From assembly GCA_040758375.1 (NCBI GenBank), contig JBFLWE010000087.1:1-22819 (forward strand): 22,819 nt of DNA. Direction: 5' to 3'. Below the pieces are notes generated by a model, which had not been told where the DNA came from, searched no databases, and saw only the letters and a program-made list of their open reading frames with translations. Positions 14,662-22,819 of the stretch are shown here, in pieces; the stretch's first letter is position 1, and every line of letters starts with the position of its first letter. The translations under genes and the position numbers were made by a program. This DNA comes from CAMLIZ01 sp040758375. GTDB lineage: Bacteria > Pseudomonadota > Gammaproteobacteria > Burkholderiales > Burkholderiaceae_C.

Positions 14662-15048
14662 ATGGAACCGCAGAACCCCGGCATCCGCCAGACCGCCTTG
14701 CAACTGGCGGCCACGCTGGTCGACATCGGCCACACGCGGCTGCAACTCGCCGCCACCGAGATCGAGGAAGAGCGGCTGCGCCTGGCCCGGCAGTGGCTGG
14801 CGGCGGCCTGCGCGCTCTACCTGATCGCACTCGCCGTGTTGCTGGCCTGTGCCTGGATCGTGCTGGCCACGCCGGCCGAGCAGCGCGTGCTGGTGCTGGG
14901 GCTGCTCACGGCGGCCTTCGCGGCGGCCGGCGCCTGGGCTGCCTGGCGCTGGCGCGCCCTGGCCAGCCGCAAGCCGATGCTGCTGTCGGCCACCATCGCC
15001 GAGCTGCGCGAGGACGCGGCGGCCTTGCGTGCAGGCAGCTCGCAATGA
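14662..15048 (+). CDS. yqjE: YqjE-like membrane protein (phage holin superfamily, Phage_holin_3_6)
   Basis: The 128-residue protein has an amphipathic N-terminal helix with a charged segment (LAATEIEEERLRLARQW), then two membrane helices at about 51-73 (AACALYLIALAVLLACAWIV) and 80-99. A cytosolic helix with LREDAAALRAG closes the protein. This is the layout of E. coli YqjE, an inner-membrane protein of the yqjCDEK stress-induced cluster; the holin label is only a family name, not evidence for phage. Its stop codon overlaps the start of the YqjK-like gene (ATGA at 15045-15048), so the two are translationally coupled. AAGAAGA upstream serves as a weak ribosome binding site. It probably shares the ADH transcript. 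Molecular function is unknown; a role in anchoring YqjD-type proteins or in membrane integrity is conjecture. Confidence 0.83.
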   Translation: MEPQNPGIRQTALQLAATLVDIGHTRLQLAATEIEEERLRLARQWLAAACALYLIALAVLLACAWIVLATPAEQRVLVLGLLTAAFAAAGAWAAWRWRALASRKPMLLSATIAELREDAAALRAGSSQ

Positions 15049-15245
15049 GTGCAGACCGCCTCGCCGAGTTGCAGCGCCGGCGCGAGGCCCTGCAGCTGCA
15101 GGCGGCCGACCAGCGGCGGGCCTTCGGCCGCGAGGTGTCGGCACTGCACCATGGCTTCGATCCGCTGCGCAGGGTGATGCGCTGGGCCAGCACGGCGCTG
15201 CTGGTGTGGCGGCTGTGGCGCCGGCTCGGGCGTCACAAGCGTTGA
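15045..15245 (+). CDS. YqjK-like small basic membrane-associated protein
   Basis: This 66-residue gene starts at the ATG that overlaps the YqjE stop by four bases (ATGA). The first half is a charged helix (LAELQRRREALQLQAADQRR). A short hydrophobic stretch (WASTALLVWRLWRRL) and a very basic end, GRHKR, follow. Size, order after yqjE and the N-terminal charged helix match the YqjK-like family of the enterobacterial yqjDEK cluster, though the sequence identity cannot be judged by eye. It may be a peripheral or single-pass inner-membrane protein. Strict coupling to yqjE argues that it is a real gene. Confidence 0.72.
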   Translation: MSADRLAELQRRREALQLQAADQRRAFGREVSALHHGFDPLRRVMRWASTALLVWRLWRRLGRHKR

Positions 15246-15249
15246 GCGC

Positions 15250-15263
15250 TTGCGAACCATCAA
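15250..15263 (+). promoter_or_regulatory. CRP/FNR-type box and promoter of the YqjD-like gene
   Basis: TTGCG-AACC-ATCAA pairs the TTGCG half-site seen at 2665 and 22278 with a classical FNR half-site ATCAA. Exactly 21 bp later comes TAGCAT (15285-15290) as -10 hexamer; no -35 element is needed in this geometry. The predicted start is near 15298, giving a leader of about 38 nt with AGGAAAGGAAG before ATG 15336. The YqjD-like gene is thus probably transcribed separately from yqjE-yqjK. Confidence 0.58.
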
Positions 15264-15335
15264 ACGGTGCTTGGACGCGCCGCCTAGCATGGCCAGTGTC
15301 AGATCACAAAGCACCCGACCAGGAAAGGAAGCACC

Positions 15336-15665
15336 ATGAACATCGCCAACGGGGCCGTCGAAGCCGCGGCCAATACCAAGGACAAGCTGGCCGCCAACCT
15401 GCGCCACATGATCGACGAGGCCGACCAGATGCTGAAGACCGCCGCCGACGCCGGCGACCAGAAGTTCGACCAGGCCCGCCTGAAGCTGGAGCACCAGCTG
15501 CGCAGCCTGCGCCTGCAGCTCGACGAGCTGGAAGAAAACGCCACCTACCGCGCGCGCGAGGCCGCCCGCCGCGCCGACGCGACGGTGCACTCGCATCCCT
15601 ATGGCGCGATGGGCGTGGCCGCGGCGGCCGGGCTGCTGATCGGCGTGCTGCTGGGCCGCCGGTAA
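15336..15665 (+). CDS. yqjD: YqjD/ElaB-like ribosome-associated membrane protein (DUF883)
   Basis: The 109-residue protein has a long soluble helical region (residues 1-75, with MIDEADQMLKTAADAGDQKF) and a single C-terminal membrane helix, AAAAGLLIGVLLGRR, preceded by HPYGAMGV. This tail-anchored layout with a terminal Gly-rich helix and Arg-Arg end is diagnostic of the YqjD/ElaB/YgaM group. In E. coli, YqjD is tail-anchored in the inner membrane, binds ribosomes (70S/100S) and is induced in stationary phase, suggesting a role in ribosome hibernation. AGGAAAGG lies 6-13 bp before the ATG. The gene has its own FNR-type promoter and ends 6 bp from the convergent PaaK-like gene. In E. coli the order is yqjD-yqjE-yqjK; here yqjD follows the other two. 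Confidence 0.88.
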   Translation: MNIANGAVEAAANTKDKLAANLRHMIDEADQMLKTAADAGDQKFDQARLKLEHQLRSLRLQLDELEENATYRAREAARRADATVHSHPYGAMGVAAAAGLLIGVLLGRR

Positions 15666-17040
15666 GGCCGCTCAAGCGGGCAGCGCGATCACGCGCTGCA
15701 GCTTGCCGCTGCGCCCCGGATGCGCGGGCTGCCCGCAATGGCACTCGATGCGCACCCGCGGCGCCCCCAGGCGCGAGAGGTAGGCCGCCAAGGCCACGCG
15801 ACCACGGCGCAGCGACTCCTCGGCCTGCTGCCCGCTCAGGCCGGTGCGCAGCAGCAGCTGGCTCGGACCCTGCTGCACGAGCTGGAAGTCGTACAGTCCC
15901 GCCTCGTCTTCCAGCACGGTGGACAAGGCCAGCGGCAACACATGCACCGGCCTCGCGCCGGAGCCCAGCCGCAGGCTGTCGTCGCAGCGGCCTTCCACCT
16001 CGATCACCGGCAGCGCGCTGCCGCAGGCGCAGCGCCCCGGCTGCAGCGTCACGCGGTCGCCCAGGTCGTAGCGGATCAGCGGCTGCACGCGGTTGGCCAG
16101 GTTGGTCAGCAGCGTGGTTTCGCCGCGCTCGCCCGGTGCCACGGGCCGCCCCAGGCGGTCCACCGGCTCCAGCACGGCCCAGTCGCTGTTCAGGTGCAGG
16201 CGGCGCTGCGTGCATTCGCTGGCCAGCGCCAGGAACTCCGAGGCGCCGTAGCTGTTGCTCACCGGGCAGCCGAAGGCCTGCTGCACGAAGCCGCGCATGC
16301 ACGAGGTCAGGGTTTCGCCGCCGGTCCAGATTTCCGCCGGCTCGATGCGCAGGCGCCCCGCCAGCTGCTCCTCGCCCAGCAGCACGGCCGCCGTGGGATA
16401 GGTGGCCACGATGGTCGGCCGGAACGCCTGCAGCTCGGCCACCATGTCGGCCACCGGCTGCAGGAAGGACACGCCGCGCAGTGCTTGCGCCAGCATCGGG
16501 TTCAGCCGTCGCAATCGCTCCACCGACACGGTGCTGGCGAAGTGCCCGCCGGTGGCGCCGACGAAGGCGATGCGCTCGCGCCAGAGCCAAGGGTCGAGCA
16601 GCCGCCTCAAGGGCTGCGCGGTCGGCCGGCGCAGGGCCTCCAGCGCGTCGTACACCGCCATCGCCGCCGCGTCCTGCACGAAGAGGCCGGGTTCGCCGCT
16701 GCTGCCCGAGCTTTCCCACACCACGTAGCGCTGCAGGTACGGGTCGGCGATGCGCCGCGGGTCGGCGGCAAAGCGCTTCACCTCTTCGAGGCGCAGAGCC
16801 GGGTCGGTGACCCAGCGGTCGAACGCGCGCATCAGCTGCGGCTTGCGCACGATCGGAAAGTCCTGCAGCGCCAGGCGCTCCGGGTCGCGGCCTTTCATCC
16901 AGCCGCGGTACAGCGGCGAATCGCGCACCGCGCTGGCCAGCAAGGCCCTCAGGCGCCGCGCCTGCAGCGCCGCCAGGCCTTCGGCAGAGGCATGCGATGC
17001 CGCCTGCACCTCGGCCGCGGCCTCGGCGCTGCGCCAGGGG

Positions 17041-18918
<1,878 letters not shown>

Positions 18919-18952
18919 GCGGCGATTGGGGCATGCCCCCCCGGCGGAGGGC

Positions 18953-18966
18953 TTGACGAAAAACAA
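18953..18966 (-). promoter_or_regulatory. CRP/FNR-type box of the ftsH promoter (possible leaderless transcript)
   Basis: Read on the minus strand the site is TTGTT-TTTC-GTCAA, one good half-site and one poor one. It is followed by 22 bp, then CCCAAT (18930-18925), 6 bp and the ATG at 18918. The centre is exactly 41.5 bp from the A of the start codon. The perfect palindrome GGGGCATGCCCC (18928-18939) lies between box and start. A heat-shock-type -10 (CCCCAATC) could also be argued. On the plus strand the box is about 63 bp from a start for the 19043 gene if GAGAAT (19011-19016) is its -10. Confidence 0.45.
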
Positions 18967-19042
18967 CCGCCGCACGCCTTGGGCCGGCGCCCGCGGCTGA
19001 CCGCCTGGCCGAGAATCAGGGCTTCCGCCCTCCCTCGCATCC

Positions 19043-19312
19043 ATGACCAAGCCCGTTCATCTCTTCATCGGCGCCGCCATCGTGCTGGCCCTGGCCGCTG
19101 CGCTGAACCCTTCGCCCGAGCAGCATCGGGCGAAGATCAAGGAGGCCGTCTCCGAGCGCAGCCCGGTGTCGCGCGTGCTGGGCATCGGCGCCCTCACCGC
19201 CTTCGCCTCCCACTACCACTCGATCGGCATCGCCTCGTACACCACCGCCGGCGACCGCACCTTGTCGTACGGCGCCTTCGGCGTGGTGTTCGTGGCCGAC
19301 CTGGAAAACTAG
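19043..19312 (+). CDS. Small exported or membrane-anchored protein, DUF4359-like
   Basis: The 89-residue product starts with a hydrophobic segment (VHLFIGAAIVLALAAAL) after a Lys at position 3, i.e. a signal peptide or anchor. NPSPEQHRAKIKE follows directly. A short mature domain has HSIGIASYTT and a closing YGAFGVVFVADL strand. The NPS..x..Y/H motif after the leader and the final G.fG..f strand resemble small DUF4359-type proteins; this is recognition by eye. No ribosome binding site is evident before ATG 19043. It is divergent from ftsH across 124 bp and its stop codon shares CTAG (19309-19312) with that of the convergent DksA-like gene. It is likely periplasmic; function unknown. Confidence 0.7.
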   Translation: MTKPVHLFIGAAIVLALAAALNPSPEQHRAKIKEAVSERSPVSRVLGIGALTAFASHYHSIGIASYTTAGDRTLSYGAFGVVFVADLEN

Positions 19313-19680
19313 CGACCCTTCTCGGCCGCCGCCTGGCAGGCCGCGCAGCGCAGCGCCGCGGGCTGCACGTAGAGCCGCGCCAGCGGGATCGGCTCGCCGC
19401 ACTGCAAGCAGTCGCCGTAGGTGCCGGCGTCCATGCGCTGCAGCGCCTGCTCCACCAAGGCCATCTCGTCGAGGTCGCGCTGCGCTTCGGCATCGCCCAC
19501 CTCGGCCTGCGCCCACTGCGAGGCCTGGTCCTTCTGGTCGGCCACCTCGGCCGCGGAGGCCTGGGCCTCGCGCGCCTGGCGTGCCATGCGCGCGGCGTTG
19601 ACCTCGGCACGCAGTTCGCCCAGGCGGTAGCCGAGCATGTCGCGCAGGGTCTTCAGATGGGTCTGGGTGTCAACGTCCAT
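19309..19680 (-). CDS. DksA/TraR-family zinc-finger protein
   Basis: The 123-residue protein has the DksA/TraR C-terminal zinc finger C91-x2-C94-x17-C112-x2-C115 (CLQCGEPIPLARL, then RCAAC). An N-terminal helical hairpin of about residues 8-85 has a tip that contains D48-x-x-D51-x-A53, the DxxDxA signature that in DksA reaches the RNA polymerase active site through the secondary channel. It is shorter than DksA (about 150 residues) but longer than TraR (about 73). It may modulate transcription initiation, with or without ppGpp, during stress. ATG 19680 has AAAAGG about 9 bp upstream. A TTG-N8-CAA box precedes it, so it is likely induced with the neighbouring genes. The longer frame upstream to 19944 runs into the ATPase gene and is not needed. 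It is not the housekeeping dksA by size and context. Confidence 0.87.
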   Translation of the reverse strand: MDVDTQTHLKTLRDMLGYRLGELRAEVNAARMARQAREAQASAAEVADQKDQASQWAQAEVGDAEAQRDLDEMALVEQALQRMDAGTYGDCLQCGEPIPLARLYVQPAALRCAACQAAAEKGR

Positions 19681-19734
19681 GGGTGGCTGCCTTTTCGTGT
19701 GGACCCATTCTTGGGGCCGGCCGGCGCACCCGGT

Positions 19735-19748
19735 TTGACAGCGCTCAA
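19735..19748 (-). promoter_or_regulatory. CRP/FNR-type box of the DksA/TraR-like gene
   Basis: Read on the minus strand the site is TTGAG-CGCT-GTCAA, in the 88-bp gap after the P-type ATPase gene. After 22 bp comes AAGAAT (19712-19707), sharing four bases with TATAAT. The predicted start is about 19700, leaving a leader of about 20 nt carrying AAAAGG. This suggests that the gene is transcribed on its own, besides any read-through from the ATPase. Confidence 0.5.
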
Positions 19749-19768
19749 GCCGGGCGTCGCCAGCCGCC

Positions 19769-22243
19769 TCAGCGGCCCGATCGGCGCTTGTGGCGCCACA
19801 GCTGCCACAAGGCCCAGGCCGCGGGCACCGCCGCCGCAGCCGACCAGGACCAGGGGGTCGATGCCGGCAGGCCGAACACCGGCCCCACGCCCGGCACGCC
19901 CAGCAGCAACACCCACACCAGGCCGATGCCCAGCAGCAGCGCATGGAACACCCGGTTGGTGTGGTCGTGGTCGGGCCTCAGGCCGCGGAACCACAGCAGC
20001 ATCAGCAGGTTGGCGGCCACGATGCCGCCCAGGCTGGCCAGCCGCAGCAGGTCGATCGATGCGCCAGTGCCGCGCGCCCACCACTGCAGCGCCGCCACGC
20101 CGGCGAACGCCGCGCCGCCCACCGCCAGCGCCCGCACCGCGTCGGCCACCGAGAACAGCCGCGCCGACGCCGGGCGCGGCGGCACGCGCATGCAGTCGTC
20201 CGGCTCCGGCTCGGCCTCGAACACCAGCGAACACGCCGGGTCGATGATCAGCTCCAGCAGCACCACGTGCAGCGGCAGCAGCAGCACCGGCCCGCCCAGC
20301 ACCACCGGGATCAGCGACACGCCGACGATGGGCACGTGCACCGCGAACAGGTAGCCCAGTGCCTTGCGCAGGTTGACGAAGATGCGCCGGCCGGCGCGCA
20401 CCGCCTGCACCAGCGAGGCGAAGTTGTCGTCCAGCAGCACCAGCGCGGCAGCCTCGCGCGCCACATCGGTGCCGCGCTGGCCCATGGCCACGCCGATGTC
20501 GGCGGCGCGCAGCGCCGGCGCGTCGTTGACGCCGTCGCCGGTCATCGCCACCACCTCGCCGCGCTGCTGCAGCGCCTGCACGATGCGCAGCTTCTGCGCC
20601 GGGTCCACGCGGGCGAACACCTGCGCCCCGCGCAGGGCCTGCTGCAGCTCGAAGTCGCCCAGCTGCGCCAGTTGCGCGCCGGTGAGCACCGCGGCGTCTT
20701 CGTTGCGCAGCAGCCCGGCATCTCGCGCGATGGCCCGCGCGGTGATCGGCGAATCGCCGGTGATCATGATCACGCGCACGCCGGCCTGGTGGCATTGCTC
20801 GATCGCGGCCGGCACCTCCTCGCGCAGCGGGTCCATGAAGCCGAGCAGGCCCAGCGCCTGCAGCCGCAGCCCGCGCGGCACGCCGCCGTCGGCCGGCGCC
20901 GCGTCGGCCTGGCCCTGCGCCACCGCGAGCACGCGCAACCCGCGCGCACTCCAGCGTTCGGCCTCGCGCGCCAGTGCCTGTGTGCGCGCCGCATCGCCTG
21001 CGCACAGCGCCAGCACCCGCTCGGGCGCGCCCTTCAGCACCACCTGCGCCCCGCGGGCGCCGTCTTGCCACCAATGGCTCACGAAAGGCCGGCCGTCGCG
21101 CACGCCCAGCCGCGGCCCGGCGGTCCAGGCCGGCGGCGGTGCGGCGCGCGCGCCTGCCGCGGCGAAGATCGCGCGGTCCATCGGCTCGATGCTGTTGGGC
21201 ACGCTGGCCAGGGCCGCCGCCTGCAGCAGCGGGTCGAAGGCAGCGGATGCGGGCAGCGGGCTTTCGGTCTGGCCGTCGTGCAGCGCGACCAGGCTCATGC
21301 GGTTGTGCGTGAGCGTGCCGGTCTTGTCCACGCACAGCACGCTCACCGTGCCCAGCGCCTCGATCGCCTGCGGCTGCCGCGTGAGCACCTCCACCTTGGC
21401 CAGGCGCCAGGCGCCCAGCGCCAGCATCACGCTCCACACCACGGCGAACTCTTCGGGGATCAGCGACATCGCCAGCGTCAGGCCCACGAGCAGGCCCGCC
21501 GTCCATGAGCCTTCGCGCACCGTGTACACCGTCGCGGCGATCACGCAGGTGAGCAGCGCCAGCACCGCCACCGCCTGCACCAGGCGCTTGAGTTCCTGAT
21601 GCAGCCGGCTGGGCCGCGGCTGCAGCAGCGCCAGCGAGCCGCCGATGCGCCCCAGCGCGGTGCGCGCGCCGGTGGCATTGACCACCGCCACGCCGTCGCC
21701 CTGCACCACCAGGCTGCCGGCGTGCAGTTGCGCCGCCTGGTCGCTGCCGCCTACACGCTTGGCCACCGGTACCGACTCGCCGGTGAGCAGCGACTCGTCC
21801 ACCTGCAGGCCGCTGCATTCGACCAGCTGCGCGTCGGCGGCCAGGCGGTCGCCCTCGTCCACCACCAGGCGGTCGCCCACCACCAGCTCCTGGCTGGCCA
21901 CGCGCACGGCGCGGCCGTCGCGGATGACGGTGCAGCGCGGGCTCGACAAGTCCTTCAGCGCATGCAACACGCGCTCGGTACGGTGCTCCTGGTACACCGA
22001 CAGCGCGCCCACCGCGAGCACCGAGACCAGCAGCATGGCCGCGTCCATCAGTTCGCCCAGCACGCCGTACACCGCGGCCGTGGCCAGCAGCAAGAGGAAC
22101 ATCGGTTGCGTGAACGCACCCCAGGCGATCAGCCACAGGCTCTTGGGCTTTGCCTCCGGCAGGCGGTTCGGGCCGTCGCGCCGGCGTTGTGCGAGCACCT
22201 GCTGCTCGGTCAGGCCGGTGGGCGGGAAAGGTGCGGATGCCAT
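19769..22243 (-). CDS. Cation-translocating P-type ATPase (P2/P3-like)
   Basis: From ATG 22243 the protein has 824 residues with all P-type ATPase elements: N-terminal cation ATPase domain GLTEQQVLAQRRRDGPN (10-26); actuator TGES (154-157); DKTGTLT with phosphorylated Asp306; KGAPE (404-408) for ATP binding; MITGDSP (494-500); and hinge GDGVND (569-574). The M4 motif SLIPEEFAVVW (260-270) has PEEF where Ca2+ pumps have PEGL, a subgroup whose ion is unclear. About ten membrane helices are predicted: four before residue 275 and six after 625. It lacks heavy-metal CxxC domains, so it is more likely a Ca2+/Mg2+/K+/H+-type pump than a metal exporter. The open frame continues upstream without plausible starts. 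The ATG has no Shine-Dalgarno and lies 41.5 bp from the centre of the shared FNR-type box. Such pumps are frequent beside hsp20 and usp genes in low-oxygen clusters. Confidence 0.92.
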   Translation of the reverse strand: MASAPFPPTGLTEQQVLAQRRRDGPNRLPEAKPKSLWLIAWGAFTQPMFLLLLATAAVYGVLGELMDAAMLLVSVLAVGALSVYQEHRTERVLHALKDLSSPRCTVIRDGRAVRVASQELVVGDRLVVDEGDRLAADAQLVECSGLQVDESLLTGESVPVAKRVGGSDQAAQLHAGSLVVQGDGVAVVNATGARTALGRIGGSLALLQPRPSRLHQELKRLVQAVAVLALLTCVIAATVYTVREGSWTAGLLVGLTLAMSLIPEEFAVVWSVMLALGAWRLAKVEVLTRQPQAIEALGTVSVLCVDKTGTLTHNRMSLVALHDGQTESPLPASAAFDPLLQAAALASVPNSIEPMDRAIFAAAGARAAPPPAWTAGPRLGVRDGRPFVSHWWQDGARGAQVVLKGAPERVLALCAGDAARTQALAREAERWSARGLRVLAVAQGQADAAPADGGVPRGLRLQALGLLGFMDPLREEVPAAIEQCHQAGVRVIMITGDSPITARAIARDAGLLRNEDAAVLTGAQLAQLGDFELQQALRGAQVFARVDPAQKLRIVQALQQRGEVVAMTGDGVNDAPALRAADIGVAMGQRGTDVAREAAALVLLDDNFASLVQAVRAGRRIFVNLRKALGYLFAVHVPIVGVSLIPVVLGGPVLLLPLHVVLLELIIDPACSLVFEAEPEPDDCMRVPPRPASARLFSVADAVRALAVGGAAFAGVAALQWWARGTGASIDLLRLASLGGIVAANLLMLLWFRGLRPDHDHTNRVFHALLLGIGLVWVLLLGVPGVGPVFGLPASTPWSWSAAAAVPAAWALWQLWRHKRRSGR

Positions 22244-22277
22244 GGCGGGTGTATCGGTCCGCCGACGCTGCGCCAGC

Positions 22278-22291
22278 TTGCGGATGCGCAA
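22278..22291. promoter_or_regulatory. Shared CRP/FNR-type box between P-type ATPase and hsp20
   Basis: TTGCG-GATG-CGCAA is perfectly symmetric. To the right, after 21 bp, comes TAGACT (22313-22318), predicting an hsp20 start near 22326. To the left, after 22 bp, comes GATACA (22255-22250), then 6 bp and the ATPase ATG at 22243. A single site at -41.5 could thus serve both divergent genes. The stretch GGCTTCCTA before the right -10 is also present at the phasin-like promoter (2693-2701). Confidence 0.6.
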
Positions 22292-22329
22292 ACCAGGCGG
22301 GAGGCGGCTTCCTAGACTGGGTTGTACCG

Positions 22330-22344
22330 GCCGACTCGGTCGGC
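22330..22344 (+). other. Stem-loop in the inferred hsp20 5' leader
   Basis: GCCGAC-TCG-GTCGGC is a perfect 6-bp stem with a 3-nt loop, starting about 4 nt after the inferred hsp20 transcript start. A second weak pairing, AGCC (22358-22361) with GGCT (22369-22372), would partly hold the Shine-Dalgarno AAGGAGG (22364-22370). The leader could influence message stability or temperature response, but neither hairpin matches a known thermometer class that I recognise. Confidence 0.35.
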
Positions 22345-22375
22345 AGCAACGCACTGTAGCCAGAAGGAGGCTCCC

Positions 22376-22792
22376 ATGACCGCACTGACCCGCCTCGAAC
22401 GCATGGACGACCTGTTCCCCGAGTTCTTCCGCCGCTGGGCGCGCCCCATGCAGCTCGGCGCCGAAACACCCAGCGAGATCCGTATCGACGTGACCGAGAA
22501 CGACAAGGAATACGTGGTCAGCGCCGAGATCCCCGGCGCGAAGAAGGACGACATCCGCGTGATGGTGGACGGCAACTACGTCTCCATCAGCGCCGAGCTG
22601 AAGAAGGACGAAGAGAAGAAGGAAGGCCGCATGCTGGTCAAGGAGACCTACCGCGGCAGCATCTCGCGCGGCTTCACGCTGGGCCACGAGGTGGACGACA
22701 AGGCCGCCAGCGCCAAGCTCGAAGACGGCGTGCTGCACCTGACGCTGCCCAAGCGCACCAGCGCCAGCAGCCACCTCATCAACGTGCAGTGA
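22376..22792 (+). CDS. Small heat-shock protein, HSP20/alpha-crystallin family
   Basis: From ATG 22376 (AAGGAGG 5 bp upstream) the protein has 138 residues. A short N-terminal region (residues 1-33, with MDDLFPEFFRRW) promotes oligomerisation. The alpha-crystallin domain spans about 34-130 and shows IRIDVTENDKEYVVSAEIPG, then KKDDIRVMVDGNYVSISAE, a Glu/Lys-rich loop, and the closing strands SRGFTL and LEDGVLHLTLPK. The C-terminus has an I-x-V-type element (LINVQ) that contacts neighbouring subunits. It is an ATP-independent holdase that keeps unfolding proteins soluble for refolding by DnaK/ClpB. The longer frame from 22322 covers the promoter leader and is not used. It is divergent from the P-type ATPase and shares its FNR-type site, so it is probably induced by low oxygen as well as, or instead of, heat. 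No sigma-32 promoter is obvious. Confidence 0.95.
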   Translation: MTALTRLERMDDLFPEFFRRWARPMQLGAETPSEIRIDVTENDKEYVVSAEIPGAKKDDIRVMVDGNYVSISAELKKDEEKKEGRMLVKETYRGSISRGFTLGHEVDDKAASAKLEDGVLHLTLPKRTSASSHLINVQ

Positions 22793-22798
22793 GCCCCG

Positions 22799-22817
22799 GC
22801 GGCGCCGCAGGCGCCGC
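22799..22817. terminator. Terminator-like hairpin after hsp20
   Basis: GCGGCGCC-GCA-GGCGCCGC forms a perfect 8-bp stem with a 3-nt loop, 7 bp after the hsp20 stop. The window ends 2 bases later, so whether a T-run follows cannot be seen. Confidence 0.45.
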
Positions 22818-22819
22818 AT

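Noticed and set aside
14662..15048. Prophage remnant suggested by the holin family name
   Set aside because: The protein matches the YqjE layout and is coupled to a YqjK-like gene; there is no phage gene around it.
18928..18939. GGGGCATGCCCC as a separate operator
   Set aside because: A 12-bp palindrome is not rare in DNA this G+C-rich, it is single copy in the intergenic regions I read, and no regulator for it is apparent.
18919..18952. Sigma-32 heat-shock promoter for ftsH (CCCCAATC as -10)
   Set aside because: No CTTGAAA-like -35 at the right distance; kept only as an alternative to the FNR-type reading.

Overview
The window comes from a high-G+C (roughly 70 % by eye) betaproteobacterium. 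Gene content, codon use and the dyad-rich intergenic repeats suggest Burkholderiales, probably a Comamonadaceae-like genus. This rests on pattern recognition, not a database match. It is chromosomal-looking accessory DNA packed with stress and low-oxygen survival genes. I see no rRNA, tRNA, CRISPR array, transposase or integrase.

Layout. 1-3183 (+): end of a phasin-like gene, a patatin-like lipase, a two-domain universal stress protein, a small conserved-looking protein and a second phasin-like helical protein. 3186-3932 (-): a transglutaminase-like protein, divergent from a YbaL/Kef-type K+/H+ antiporter (3993-5684, +). 5681-11242 (-): an apparent operon of ABC ATPase, double FtsX permease, HlyD-type adaptor, dienelactone-hydrolase-like protein and an unrecognised protein of atypical composition. 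11323-13464 (-): a soluble GAF-PAS hybrid histidine kinase. 13651-15665 (+): zinc alcohol dehydrogenase, then YqjE-, YqjK- and YqjD-like membrane proteins. 15672-18918 (-): an FtsH-type protease overlapping a PaaK-like adenylate-forming enzyme. 19043-19312 (+): a small exported DUF4359-like protein. 19309-22243 (-): a DksA/TraR-type zinc-finger protein and a cation P-type ATPase. 22376-22792 (+): a small heat-shock protein divergent from the ATPase.

What ties it together. Eight intergenic sites share the pattern TTG-N8-CAA in a 14-bp TTGNN-N4-NNCAA frame, which is the CRP/FNR/FixK type. Each lies upstream of a gene here: phasin-like, ABC ATPase, kinase, ADH, YqjD-like, ftsH, DksA-like, and the shared hsp20/P-type-ATPase region. 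In each case a -10-like hexamer follows 20-22 bp downstream, which would put the site near -41.5, as in a class II FNR promoter. For ftsH and the P-type ATPase the site centre is exactly 41.5 bp from the A of the start codon and no Shine-Dalgarno is visible, so leaderless transcripts are plausible. I read the window as part of a low-oxygen-induced persistence region, comparable in content to the lxa (low-oxygen-activated) locus of Burkholderia cenocepacia: chaperone, protease, universal stress protein, phasins, ADH, ion pump and ribosome/RNA-polymerase modulators under one oxygen- or NO-responsive regulator that is not encoded here. Site positions and spacings are read from the sequence; the regulator and its function are inferred.
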